Source: Pseudoalteromonas rubra
GTDB lineage: Bacteria; Pseudomonadota; Gammaproteobacteria; Enterobacterales; Alteromonadaceae
Direction of reading: 5' to 3'
Assembly (NCBI RefSeq): GCF_001482385.1
Contig: NZ_CP013611.1
Span: forward strand, 434,001-498,000
DNA length: 64,000 nt
Under the pieces are notes generated by a model. It did no database searches. It was not told the origin of the DNA and worked only from the letters and a program-made list of their open reading frames with translations. Made by a program: the position numbers and the translations under genes. This document shows positions 10,453 to 20,900 of this stretch, one piece after another. Position 1 is the first letter of the stretch; every line of letters starts with the position of its first letter.

Positions 10453-10585
10453 CTTATAAAGATCATTTATATAGCGCGATGATCTAAAACAATTTGTTAT
10501 TACAAAAATTTTTACACTGTGATAATTCGCGATATACTTCTTTACAGGCTTAAACACATAACACATTGATATTGGGAGGTCCATT

Positions 10586-11113
10586 TTGCAAGCATCCAAA
10601 GAGTGGCGTTGGATAAGATGTAGCCACAGAAACAGACTGCTTGTTGATTTGGGTGAGGACCTTCAGTTGTGCACGCCTTTTCGTTTGAGACAGTTGACCG
10701 AAGATTCCCTGCATAGTGTCGATTTGAGTGTTGACGAAGCCGCCTTTTATCGTAACGTCTATGATTATTTGCTTGGTTTTAAAGTTTGGTCTGAACCCCA
10801 GTGCTGTCAGATAGCGCTTAACGCCACCGCGGCAAAGTTTCATTTACTTCCCGTACAGGCTAAAAGTTGGTTTTTCAATTGTTATAATGGAGGCCAACCA
10901 TTGTGCGAAGCTGTGGTTACGCTTCAATCAAGGTGCCAGTCAGGTGAATTTCTGATTGTAGATCACAATCAGGAAACCAGCATGTGTATCAACCTGACGC
11001 AGGGTTTTATGCTGGATGAGAACATCGAGCTGGAGCAATTTCAGGCCATTAAGGTACTGAATGACAGAGTACACCCTCTGATCCAGGTACATAAGATGAC
11101 CCAAACCGCCTGA
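10586..11113 (+). CDS. zapC: Cell division protein ZapC
   Basis: 175 residues. The N-terminal WRWIRCSHRNRLLVDLGEDL and the central AELVLNA-like region (QIALNATAAKFHLLPVQAKSW) resemble E. coli ZapC, the cytosolic FtsZ-ring bundling factor. Synteny supports it: zapC sits between pyrD and rlmL in enterobacteria too. Translation most likely starts at TTG 10586, because GGGAGG lies 6 bases upstream and no ATG is available near; a weak start would fit low expression. No close alternative family was recognised. Confidence 0.85.
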   Translation: MQASKEWRWIRCSHRNRLLVDLGEDLQLCTPFRLRQLTEDSLHSVDLSVDEAAFYRNVYDYLLGFKVWSEPQCCQIALNATAAKFHLLPVQAKSWFFNCYNGGQPLCEAVVTLQSRCQSGEFLIVDHNQETSMCINLTQGFMLDENIELEQFQAIKVLNDRVHPLIQVHKMTQTA

Positions 11114-11224
11114 TAGTTTTGCGCATCGCTTTTACCATGCGACACTGCGCACACCCACTCTGATATCCCAGTCTGCCACTTGCTGTGTTATACTCGCTGC
11201 AATTGAAATTATTGAGTATTTACA

Positions 11225-13336
11225 TTGCAGTTTATCGCCTTAACGTCCATCGGAATTGAAAACCTGTTGCTTGAAGAACTTCAGTCTCAGGGACTTGAAG
11301 TCGTGAAGCAAAGCGTTGGCTCTGTCCGCTTCACTGCGGATAGCCTGGCAGTTCAAAAGTTCTGTATGACAACGCGTTTTGCTACGCGCGTCATGATGCT
11401 GATTGATGAACATGAAAACATCAACAATAAAGATGACTTGTACAAGTTTGCGCGTTTTCAGGGCTGGCAGGAGTGGTTCGGCCCTAAACAAACGTTTGCC
11501 GTTGAGTTCAATGGTACTAATCGGGAGCTAAAGAACACTCAGTTTTCCGGCTTAGTCATCAAAGATGCCATTGTAGATTATTTTCAGGATCTGTATGAGC
11601 AACGTCCGTCTGTTGATAAACAAGAAGCCAATGTACGCGTTATCGCCAAGCTTAATAAACAAAAAATAGCGTTATATATCGACTATTCTGGTCCGCGATT
11701 GTCTGACCGAGGGTACCGAACCAAGCAAGGTCGGGCACCGATCCGGGAAAACCTGGCTGCAGCTCTAGTACAACGAAGTGGCTGGCTGAGTGATACCTCT
11801 AAGCCATTATTTGATCCCTGTTGTGGTTCCGGTACTTTATTAATTGAGGCGGCCAGTATGGCCCTGAATATCCCAGCTAATCTGAATAAAGATTTTGCCT
11901 TCAAACGCTTGCCTGGTTTTCGCGATGCTAAATTTAAAGAGCTTAAAACTGAGTTGAAACAGGCACAGCTGGATAAACCCTTATGGATCATAGGGCAGGA
12001 CATTGATGAGCAGGTGCTGGACACCGCCAGAGGGAATGCTAAACGCGCCGGGCTTGAGCAATATATTCGCTTCAATGACGGAGACGCCAGTCAGCTTACT
12101 TGTGTCGCCAAGCGTCCAGGCACGTTATTAAGTAACTTGCCTTATGGTGAGCGTCTTGGCTCAATGGCTGAACTGATTAACCTGTACAGGGGCATGGGGG
12201 ATCGCTTTAAGAAGCATTATAAAGATTGGTCACTGGCATTGCTTGGCACGGATGAAGCGCTGTTTAAAACACTTAAGCTGTCGTCTAAAAAACGCTACAA
12301 ATTCAAAAATGGCCCGCTCGACGTGTCCCTCTATTTATATGATATGGATGAGCGTCAGGTTGCACAAAACGAACAAGCGGGCGCACTGCATTTTGAACAG
12401 TCACGGGCTTTTGCAAACCGGGTAAAAAAGAACAAACAAGCCCTGAAAAGCTGGCTCAAGAAAGAGCAAGTAGAGGCCTACCGAGTCTACGATGCGGATA
12501 TTCCGGAATATAATGTGGCAGTCGACGTCTATGGTGAGAGTGCTGTGGTATTTGAGTATGCAGCGCCAAAAGAAATTGATGAACTGGTTGCCAATAAGCG
12601 TCTCCAGGATGTGGTCACGCTCACCGCCGAAACGTTGGATATTGACCCCTCTAACATTGCAGTCAAAGTACGCAAAAAGCAAAAAGGCCAGGAACAATAC
12701 AATGCACTCAGTAAGCAAAACCGAGTGCAAGTCGTTGAAGAGTTTGGGGCTAAATTCAAAGTAAACTTGTTTGATTACCTGGACACCGGGCTGTTTTTAG
12801 ATCACCGTCTGGCCAGACGATATATTCAGCAAAATGCTAAGAACAAGCGGGTTCTGAATTTGTTCGCGTATACTGGCAGCGCCTCAGTTCATGCGGCTCT
12901 TGGTGGGGCAAAAGCGGTGACGACCGTCGACATGTCCAAGACGTACCTTAAGTGGGCAGAAGAAAACTTTGCCTTAAACGAGTTGCGTAACCCTCGTTTT
13001 AGGTTTGAACAGGCAGACTGTCTGAAATGGCTTGAACATGCACAAGGTCAGTATGATCTTATTTTCCTTGACCCGCCGACTTTCTCGAATTCAAAGCGCA
13101 TGAAAGAGGTTTTTGATGTTCAGCGTGACCATATCCAGTTGCTTGAATGGGTCAAAAAAATTCTCAGTCCGGGCGGTACCTTGTTATTCTCCAACAACAA
13201 ACGCGGTTTTAAAATGGATGAAGTCGGTTTGATGGGACTTGGCCTGAAAGCTGAAAATGTGTCAGACCAAACCTTGTCGCCTGATTTCAAGCGTAACAAG
13301 CAGATCCACAACAGTTGGTTGATCACCCATGGCTAA
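11225..13336 (+). CDS. rlmL: Bifunctional 23S rRNA methyltransferase RlmKL
   Basis: 703 residues, matching the fused enzyme that makes m2G2445 (RlmL half) and m7G2069 (RlmK half) in 23S rRNA. The N-terminal half has a THUMP-type region (residues about 40-155) and a Rossmann methyltransferase with DPCCGSGTLLIEAA and the N6/N2-type catalytic motif SNLPYGERLG. The C-terminal half has a second methyltransferase with VLNLFAYTGSASVHAAL and LDPPTFSNSKRM. The start is TTG 11225; no ATG is present upstream in frame. The last 8 bases overlap the next gene. Confidence 0.96.
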   Translation: MQFIALTSIGIENLLLEELQSQGLEVVKQSVGSVRFTADSLAVQKFCMTTRFATRVMMLIDEHENINNKDDLYKFARFQGWQEWFGPKQTFAVEFNGTNRELKNTQFSGLVIKDAIVDYFQDLYEQRPSVDKQEANVRVIAKLNKQKIALYIDYSGPRLSDRGYRTKQGRAPIRENLAAALVQRSGWLSDTSKPLFDPCCGSGTLLIEAASMALNIPANLNKDFAFKRLPGFRDAKFKELKTELKQAQLDKPLWIIGQDIDEQVLDTARGNAKRAGLEQYIRFNDGDASQLTCVAKRPGTLLSNLPYGERLGSMAELINLYRGMGDRFKKHYKDWSLALLGTDEALFKTLKLSSKKRYKFKNGPLDVSLYLYDMDERQVAQNEQAGALHFEQSRAFANRVKKNKQALKSWLKKEQVEAYRVYDADIPEYNVAVDVYGESAVVFEYAAPKEIDELVANKRLQDVVTLTAETLDIDPSNIAVKVRKKQKGQEQYNALSKQNRVQVVEEFGAKFKVNLFDYLDTGLFLDHRLARRYIQQNAKNKRVLNLFAYTGSASVHAALGGAKAVTTVDMSKTYLKWAEENFALNELRNPRFRFEQADCLKWLEHAQGQYDLIFLDPPTFSNSKRMKEVFDVQRDHIQLLEWVKKILSPGGTLLFSNNKRGFKMDEVGLMGLGLKAENVSDQTLSPDFKRNKQIHNSWLITHG

Positions 13337-13559
13337 ACTTACCCTGTTTTATACCGATGGCTGCCATCTTTGCGAGCAAGCCTATGAATTGGTGTTACGT
13401 TGCGTCGCCAGTGATGCTGTGCAGCATCAGGATATTGTGGAAGATCCGCAACTGATGGCTGAATATCAGACGTCTATTCCCGTACTTAAGTCAACAGACA
13501 GCGCCAGAACTTTGTTCTGGCCCTTCACAGAACAAGATATAAAAGAGTTGTTAAAGTAA
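13329..13559 (+). CDS. Glutaredoxin/thioredoxin-fold small protein (DUF836 type)
   Basis: 76 residues beginning LTLFYTDGCHLCEQAYEL, with the redox CxxC (CHLC) of the DUF836 glutaredoxin-like family. These short cytosolic proteins sit between rlmKL and uup in many gammaproteobacteria; function is not established. The gene overlaps the rlmKL 3' end by 8 bases and ends one base before uup, which suggests a coupled operon rlmKL-this gene-uup. Confidence 0.9.
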   Translation: MAKLTLFYTDGCHLCEQAYELVLRCVASDAVQHQDIVEDPQLMAEYQTSIPVLKSTDSARTLFWPFTEQDIKELLK

Positions 13560-13560
13560 G

Positions 13561-15474
13561 ATGGATTTAATCAGAATTGCACGGGCCCAACTGGCTTTTG
13601 GTACTCATCCCCTGTTAGATCAGGCAGATGCAGTCATTGAAGCGGGTGAGCGGGTCTGTATCGTCGGGCGCAATGGTGCCGGTAAGTCAACCCTGCTCAA
13701 AGTCCTGGACGGGCAAGTCCAATTGGACGATGGTGAAATCAATCAGGTCTCCGGACTAAAAGTGTCGCGGCTGGAACAGGATCCGCCTAAAGGGGCCCAG
13801 GGAAGTGTATTTGATTATGTAGCGGGTGGCCTGCCAGATATTGCCCAGCTGCTGATTGATTATCATAACGTCAGCGAAGCGTTGCAGACCGATCACTCGA
13901 GTAGCCTGTTGAGCCGTTTGGAACGTTTGTCTGCAGACATTGAAGCTAAGGATGCATGGCGGTTTGAAAGCCGTATCAAGCTGGTACTGACACAGTTGCA
14001 ATTGACTGCCAATATGAAGCTCGAAAAGTTATCTGGTGGCTGGCTACGTAAAGTGGCTCTGGCTAAGGCTTTGGTGAGTGACCCGGATCTGCTATTACTT
14101 GATGAACCGACCAACCACCTGGACATGAGCAGCGTTGAATGGCTGGAGCAGTTCTTAAAAGAATTTAAAGGCGGCATTGTTTTTATCTCGCACGACCGTG
14201 CATTTATTCGTGGTGTTGCAACCCGAATACTCGACTTAGATCGCGGTAAGCTTATTTCTTACCCGGGCGATTATGCCAAGTACCTGGACCAAAAAGCCCA
14301 TGATCTGAAAGTTGAAGAGGCGCAAAATGCCTTGTTTGACAAGAAACTCGCTGAGGAAGAGGCTTGGATCCGTCAAGGGATCAAAGCGCGACGCACACGC
14401 AACGAGGGACGAGTCAGAGCCCTTAAAGCACTGCGGGTTGAGCGTAAGCAGCGTGTTGAGCAAGTCGGTAAGACTGACTTTAACATTGAGTCAGCTGAGC
14501 GTTCGGGGAAACTGGTATTTGAGGCTCAACATATTGGCCATGCCTTTAAAGATAAGCGCATTGTCGATGAATTCTCGACTTTGGTTATGCGTGGTGATCG
14601 GGTTGGCTTAATTGGCCCTAACGGCGTAGGTAAAACGACTTTACTGAAAATTCTATTTGGTGATATTTCTCCGGATAAAGGTAAGGTGAAGCAAGGCGTT
14701 AACCTCGAGGTGGCCTATTTTGACCAGTACCGGGAAAAACTGGATGAAGAAAAAACGGTTCAGGACAATGTCGCTGAAGGTAAACAAGAGGTACAAATGG
14801 GCGGTCGCAGCCGCCATGTACTGGGTTACCTGCAAGACTTCTTATTTCCTCCTGCACGCGCCCGTACGCCGGTTAAGGCATTATCAGGAGGAGAGAAGAA
14901 CCGTCTGTTGCTGGCTAAACTGTTCCTGAAACCTTCGAACGTGCTGGTGCTGGATGAACCGACCAATGACTTAGACATAGAAACGCTGGAGTTACTTGAA
15001 GAGATCATTAACCAGTATCAGGGAACTATCCTGATTGTGAGCCACGACAGGGAGTTTATTGATAATACCTGTAACAGTGTTTGGGCATTTGAAGGTCATG
15101 GTAAAGTAACTGAAATTGTCGGCGGCTTTAGTGACTTTGAAGCGTACCGAACACAGCAGCAGGCGCAGCAAAAAGCGCTAGAAAAGCTCGACAAAGAGAA
15201 ACAACAAGCGAGCGATAACAAAAAATCTGCCAATAAAAACAAATCCGGTAAATTAAGCTACAAATTAAAGCTTGAACTGGAAGCATTGCCGGGTAAAGTA
15301 GAGGCTCTGGAAAACGAGCTGGAAGAGCAGCAAAACCTGGTGAATTCGCCGGAGTTTTTTAAGCAAGATCCTGAAACGACCCAAACCGCGTTGAACCATT
15401 TGGCTGACCTTGAGTCCAAGCTTGAAGCCGCGTTTGAGCGTTGGGAAGAATTAGAAGCATTACAGAATCAGTAG
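13561..15474 (+). CDS. uup: ABC-F family ATPase Uup
   Basis: 637 residues with two soluble ABC cassettes and no membrane segment. First cassette: Walker A GRNGAGKSTLLK (about residues 36-47), signature LSGGWLRKVALAKAL, Walker B LLLLDEPTNHLD. Second cassette: GPNGVGKTTLLK, LSGGEKNRLLLAKL, VLVLDEPTNDLD. A charged linker and a C-terminal coiled-coil domain (about 545-637) distinguish Uup from other ABC-F proteins. Uup acts on ribosomes and affects transposon precise excision in E. coli. It is the last gene of the rlmKL operon. Confidence 0.95.
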   Translation: MDLIRIARAQLAFGTHPLLDQADAVIEAGERVCIVGRNGAGKSTLLKVLDGQVQLDDGEINQVSGLKVSRLEQDPPKGAQGSVFDYVAGGLPDIAQLLIDYHNVSEALQTDHSSSLLSRLERLSADIEAKDAWRFESRIKLVLTQLQLTANMKLEKLSGGWLRKVALAKALVSDPDLLLLDEPTNHLDMSSVEWLEQFLKEFKGGIVFISHDRAFIRGVATRILDLDRGKLISYPGDYAKYLDQKAHDLKVEEAQNALFDKKLAEEEAWIRQGIKARRTRNEGRVRALKALRVERKQRVEQVGKTDFNIESAERSGKLVFEAQHIGHAFKDKRIVDEFSTLVMRGDRVGLIGPNGVGKTTLLKILFGDISPDKGKVKQGVNLEVAYFDQYREKLDEEKTVQDNVAEGKQEVQMGGRSRHVLGYLQDFLFPPARARTPVKALSGGEKNRLLLAKLFLKPSNVLVLDEPTNDLDIETLELLEEIINQYQGTILIVSHDREFIDNTCNSVWAFEGHGKVTEIVGGFSDFEAYRTQQQAQQKALEKLDKEKQQASDNKKSANKNKSGKLSYKLKLELEALPGKVEALENELEEQQNLVNSPEFFKQDPETTQTALNHLADLESKLEAAFERWEELEALQNQ

Positions 15475-15485
15475 TAAGGATTGAA

Positions 15486-17207
15486 ATGAAATATTCACTT
15501 ATGGCCGCCAGCATTATTTTCGGCCTATCTGGTCAGGCGATTGCCGCGACCTACAAACTCACTGAATTACCAACCAGCGACATTGGTAAAATGCATTATG
15601 TCACTGATGTCAATGAAAGCGGCGATGCTATTGGCCGCGTGACAGGCTTGTTTAATTTGCCAGTCGACATTAGCTATATTGACTTTCAAGACAATTCGAT
15701 CACTAGTTACTACAATAGCTACAAGGATATCCTGGAAGATAGAGACGAAACCATTTCTTTCACTCTGGATGATATAGAAAATGGTAACGCGCTTTCAACA
15801 GATGCAGAAGCACACAACTTTATGCTGGGCTACTTATCGTCTGGTACCCAAAGTGCCAGCGCTGAATTCCAAAAAATCAGTTCTGTAGCTGGCCTCGAAT
15901 TTACAGGCACCAGTGTTAACCTGGTCGATATATTCGATATAGAATCGCCCGATTATGCGGGTCTGACACGTTCAGTCAGTAATGCGATGACGGCAGTCGC
16001 GGCAGACGGCACTGTGGCTGGCTGGGGCTCTGCACCTTTTAAAAAAATCACTTTCACTCCAGAGGGGGAAAGTGAGGAAAAAACCTACTTTGTGCGTGAC
16101 TGGCATGCTCGTGGGATCGTGATATCTCCGGGTGGCAAGCGCGTAGTATTGGAACCTGCATTCACTGAATATGGTGGTTACAGCATTGCCTCTGATATTA
16201 CTCTGACTGATGAAGGCAATTATTTGGTTGTTGGCCAGGCGTCGGTAGGCTTGTCTGAAAACAGCCAGACGACGATTACGGACAATTGTGATGACAAAGA
16301 TGAGCCTGAAGCTGTGTGTATCTGGCGTCAGGGCAGGGGAGTCTATGATCTGCGTGCTTACCAGTGGACGCTGGATAAAGACTTCAATGTCATTGATACG
16401 AAAGACCTGGGTATCGGTTTGGAGCGCAAAGACGATGAAGATAATCCGTTTTACAGCTCGGCTTATGCCATCAACAAAGCGGGTATTGCAGTTGGCAGGT
16501 CCCGAGTTAGGATCGACGATAGCTTAAAGGCTTATGAAGAGCCAGGCTATTACCAGGATGGTCAGTTTTTCACTTTACGAGAGCATGATGACTTTTATCA
16601 GTCCGGATATGCTCTGGACATCAATGACAGTAATGTGATTGTGGGGTACGTAGGCAGACAAAACCAGGGCACGTTATTTGAAGTGAAAGGGTTTTACTAC
16701 GATATGAATGATAAAACCTTGGTAGAGATCCCAAGTTATTTCAGTGGCTCCGACACGCATGTCCGAGACATTAACAACGCCGGTTATATGGTCGGTGACG
16801 GCGAGACTGAGAAAAACGTGTCTAACTCTCGTAGTGAAGCCTTTATGTATAAGATTGGTGATGAAAAGCTAACTAATATTAATGATCTACTACCTTGTAA
16901 AAGCGATGAATTCCCATATACCGTATCCGAGGCGATCCGGATAACGGATGACAATACGATCTATGCGGTTGCTACAAAAACGGTGACCAAGCTAGACTCG
17001 TTTGGGAACCCAGACAAGGATTCAGACGGCAACGAGGCATCAGAATCCGTTGTAGTGCCAGTGGTTCTGACTAAAACAGGTAGCACAGAGCTCAGTGAAT
17101 GTGTTGCGCCGGAAACAGAGACGTATGAGCGTCAGTCTGCATCTCTGAGCTGGTTGTCTTTACTTGCACTTCCTTTACTGTGGGTACGTCGCAGACGCCA
17201 GAAATAA
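15486..17207 (+). CDS. DUF3466 family secreted protein with C-terminal membrane tail
   Basis: 573 residues. Start ATG 15486 gives a clean signal peptide (MKYSLMAASIIFGLSGQAIA), unlike the longer frame overlapping uup. The body contains repeated extracellular-style motifs such as AYAINKAGIAVGRSR, GYALDINDSNVIVGY and VRDINNAGYMVGDG, typical of the DUF3466 / HAF-like repeat family. The C-terminus (SLSWLSLLALPLLWVRRRRQK with preceding residues ASA) is a short hydrophobic helix followed by arginines, like GlyGly-CTERM sorting tails cut by rhombosortase, though the diglycine itself is absent. Function unknown. Confidence 0.8.
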   Translation: MKYSLMAASIIFGLSGQAIAATYKLTELPTSDIGKMHYVTDVNESGDAIGRVTGLFNLPVDISYIDFQDNSITSYYNSYKDILEDRDETISFTLDDIENGNALSTDAEAHNFMLGYLSSGTQSASAEFQKISSVAGLEFTGTSVNLVDIFDIESPDYAGLTRSVSNAMTAVAADGTVAGWGSAPFKKITFTPEGESEEKTYFVRDWHARGIVISPGGKRVVLEPAFTEYGGYSIASDITLTDEGNYLVVGQASVGLSENSQTTITDNCDDKDEPEAVCIWRQGRGVYDLRAYQWTLDKDFNVIDTKDLGIGLERKDDEDNPFYSSAYAINKAGIAVGRSRVRIDDSLKAYEEPGYYQDGQFFTLREHDDFYQSGYALDINDSNVIVGYVGRQNQGTLFEVKGFYYDMNDKTLVEIPSYFSGSDTHVRDINNAGYMVGDGETEKNVSNSRSEAFMYKIGDEKLTNINDLLPCKSDEFPYTVSEAIRITDDNTIYAVATKTVTKLDSFGNPDKDSDGNEASESVVVPVVLTKTGSTELSECVAPETETYERQSASLSWLSLLALPLLWVRRRRQK

Positions 17208-17909
17208 ACTATCCGGGGCATACAATACATGAGTATGCCTCGCACCTCCTTTGGTTACAGCTGCTTTTTAATATTACCCGCCCGGGCACTGCTGTGGCGT
17301 TATTTTTAGCTTCAAAAAAGCGCTCATCATAGGTCATGCAGATTTAACCTGGCTGACACAGACTCTTTCCTTCACTTTAATCAGAGCTACTTTATTAGCT
17401 CGAAATACGAAATATCCTTTCTTGTCGAACAGATAATTATGTCAGTCTGACTCGTTGCTTTTGTGGCTTCTTGCACTTATGTGCAGACTTTGAACATTGT
17501 TCAATCTTTGATAACGCCTTATTTTTGTAAATATATCGTATTGAACTGTACAGTAAATACTGTTTTTTTGGTTCTAAAGTGCTGTCCTCTTAAAATTTAG
17601 CCATCCTTACGTCTGTTCTTACCAGCTTGATTTGTAAATTTACTGATACAATGTGGAACCTTCCAAATACCTCGGCATTCATAAATATGCAACAAATAAA
17701 TAATCTCTATATTAATCATATGCATGGTGCGAATTTTTATCGATGTCGTTGTGTATTTAACAGTAAAAATGTACTGGATTATTATTGTTAACTAGTTACT
17801 TGTTATGTTTTTTTGTCTCGATAAACTTCATCCGCCTGCATCTAAGATAAAGATGTAATGAAGTTTTATTGATGTCAGGTTAAAAATAAAAACAAGTGAG
17901 GATGCATTT
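17208..17909. promoter_or_regulatory. Long upstream region of the chitin operon with several dyads
   Basis: 702 bases without a gene. Perfect or near-perfect inverted repeats are seen: TGCAC-4-GTGCA at 17472-17485; TTGAACA-T-TGTTCAA at 17490-17504; ACTGTACAGT at 17545-17554, overlapping ACAGT-4-ACTGT plus a T-run at 17550-17569. These are candidate operators or a terminator for transcription entering from DUF3466. No promoter was assigned with confidence. A further hairpin lies at 17821-17869. Confidence 0.45.
17821..17869 (+). promoter_or_regulatory. Nested hairpin just before the first chitinase gene
   Basis: Outer arms ATAAACTTCAT / ATGAAGTTTTAT (one bulged base) enclose a second dyad CATCT / AGATG, giving an extended hairpin that ends 40 bases before the ATG. 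It could be a regulator site or a 5' untranslated-region structure controlling the operon; which one cannot be told from sequence. Confidence 0.5.
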
Positions 17910-20900
17910 ATGCAACTAGTTAACATAAAAAAGCCAGCCGTTAAGCTTAGTGCAATAGCGCTGGCATTAATGGCACACCACGCGAGTGCGGCGGTGGATT
18001 GTAGTGAGATACCTCAGTGGCAGGCAGGACAGGTGTATACATCTGGCCAGCAAGTGCAACAAGATAACATAGCTTATCTGGCAAATTGGTGGAACCGTTC
18101 ATCACCTAAGCTTCGCTCTGGCCAATGGCAGGAGTGGCGTAAACTGGGTGAATGCCAGGGAGGTGAGCAACCTAATCAATCACCTGTGATTGACATGGAG
18201 CAACCGGGTAGTGATATGAGCGTGACGGAAGGCGAAAAGCTTCAGTTCGTTTTCAGTGCACATGACAGCGATGGCATCGTCAGACAGGTTTCTGTGTATC
18301 ACAATGACGCTTTGGTGAAAGTACTGGACGAGGCCCCATACGTGCTCAACTGGAAGGCACGCGTCGGGGATCACATTTTCCATGCTGTTGCGATTGATGA
18401 CGATGGTGCAAAGTCGGTATCAGCAAAGCGTACTGTTCAGGTAGCAGCATTGCCGCCGGAAGAAAAAAATACCGCTCCTGTCTCACGCCTCACAGCAGAA
18501 TTGCCCAATGAACTGGAAGTGGGTAGCCAGGTCCGGCTGACATTGCGAAGTCACGACAAAGAAAATGACCGTTTAACACAGGTGTTGACGTTGAATGGTC
18601 AAGAGATCAAGCGCACTGAGCTTGCGCAAGCACATTACGAGTGGTCAGCTGCATCGGCCGGGCGTCATGAATTTACTTTGCAGGCAACGGACGAGCATGG
18701 CTTGGTGTCAGAAACCATCACGCGTACTTTTATTGTGAAAGCGCCGGGGGATGATAAAACCAGTCAGTTGGATTGTTTGCCTGCTGGTCTATATCGCACA
18801 CCTGGCGTAACCAGTGCTTATTGTGATGTTTACGATAGCGAAGGTCGGGAGAAAATGGGCGCTGATCATCCGCGGCGCGTGATCGGTTACTTTACCAGCT
18901 GGCGTCATGGTCAAAATAATCAGCCAAGCTATCTGGTAAATGATATCCCCTGGGACAAGATCACGCATATTAACTATGCCTTTGCCCATGTAAACAGTCA
19001 GAATGAACTGAGTATTGGTGACCCCAAAGCTGAAGGCAACGCTGCGACCAATATGACCTGGCCGGGTGAGGCGGGTGTTGAAATGGACCCAAGTCTTCCT
19101 TATACCGGACATTTCAACTTGTTAAACCGCTACAAAAAGCAGTATCCACACGTCAAAACGATGATTTCTGTGGGTGGCTGGGCTGAAACCGGCGGTTACT
19201 TCGATGAAACCGGGACGCGCGTTAACAATGGTGGTTTTTACACTATGACCACCCATGCCGACGGCAGTGTGAATCATGATGGGATACGAGCGTTTGTTGC
19301 CAGCTCTGTTGCGTTCTTACGTCAGTACGGGTTTGATGGCCTAGACATTGACTACGAATATCCGTCGTCAATGAAAGATTCGGGTCACCCTGAAGATTTT
19401 GACATCAGTAACCAGCGCCGTGCTGGCCTGAATAAGTCTTATCAGGTGCTGATGAAATCTTTGCGTGAAGCGCTGGATAAAGCGGGTGAGCAGGATGGTA
19501 AGCACTACATGCTGACCATAGCGTCTCCTTCTTCGGGTTACCTGTTAAGAGGCATGGAAACGTTTCAGACTGCACAGTACCTGGATTTTGTGAACATCAT
19601 GAGTTACGACCTGCACGGTGCCTGGAATGACCATGTTGGCCACAACGCGCCTTTGTATGATACCGGTAAAGACACTGAACTGAAAACCTGGAATGTATAC
19701 GGTACCAAAGAGTTTGGTGGAATTGGCTACCTCAACACAGACTGGGCCGTGAATTATTTCAGAGGTGCATTACCAGCCGGGCGGATCAACATAGGTATTC
19801 CCTATTACACCCGTGGATTTAAGGATGTGCGTGGTGGTGAAAATGGTCTTTGGGGTCGTGCGCCACAGCCTGATCAAAACGCCTGTCCGAAAGGAACAGG
19901 GATCGGTGAGAAGAACAAATGTGGTAACGGTGCCATTGGCATCGACAACCTGTGGCATGACATAGAAAATGGTCAGGAAGTCGCTGCCGGGTCGAACCCC
20001 TTATGGCACGCCAAAAACCTGCAACATGGTATCAATCCAAGTTATCTGGCTGACTATGGCCTGACGCCTGCTACAGATCCGGATGATGTGATGCGAGGCG
20101 ACTATGTGCGGCATTACGATGATATCGCTGTCGCTCCCTGGTTGTACAATGCACAGAAAAAAGTCTTCTTGTCGATGGAAGATACTGAGTCCATGCAAAC
20201 CAAGCTTAATTATGTGCTTGAAAAAGGCCTGGGTGGCGTGATGTTCTGGGAGCTGGCCGGCGACTTTGACTACCATGCAGATAAAGGTGAGTACTTCATG
20301 GGCTCGACTATGACCAGTCTCGCTTATAACACTTTCAATCAAAGTGGCACAGACTACGCCACGGTGCAGGGCGATGCAGAATTTGTTGTGCCTGAGTCAG
20401 CGGTTGATATTCGTTTTAACGCCAAAGATTTCCCGGTTGGCGATCAGAATTACCCAATCAGACCCACATTCGCGTTCACCAACCACTCTGAGCTGGACCT
20501 GAGCGGGGCGACAATTAGCTTCAATGTGCCGGTCTCAACCTCTGCGATCTTTAAGTCCAACTGGAATGCTCGCAAAAAGCTGGGCATGAAAGTAGAGCAT
20601 GATGCCAGCAATGCACGCGGTAACAACATTGGTGGCTTTGACAACGCATTCCATCGTTTCTCAATTACCCTGAAAAACGAGTGGGGCGGTCAGCTGGAGT
20701 CGTTTAAGCCAGGCGAGACCGTGAATGCTCAGGTTATATATTACATGCCAATCACGGGGCCCGTTAACTTTGTCATCGAAAAAGGCAGCAAACAATATGC
20801 CTTCACTAGCGAATATCCTCAGTTGCCTGTAGCGAAAAAGTCGGACGACACATCCGGTGGTAATCCACCATCCGGCACGCTTTGTGAGGGGGTTGAACTA

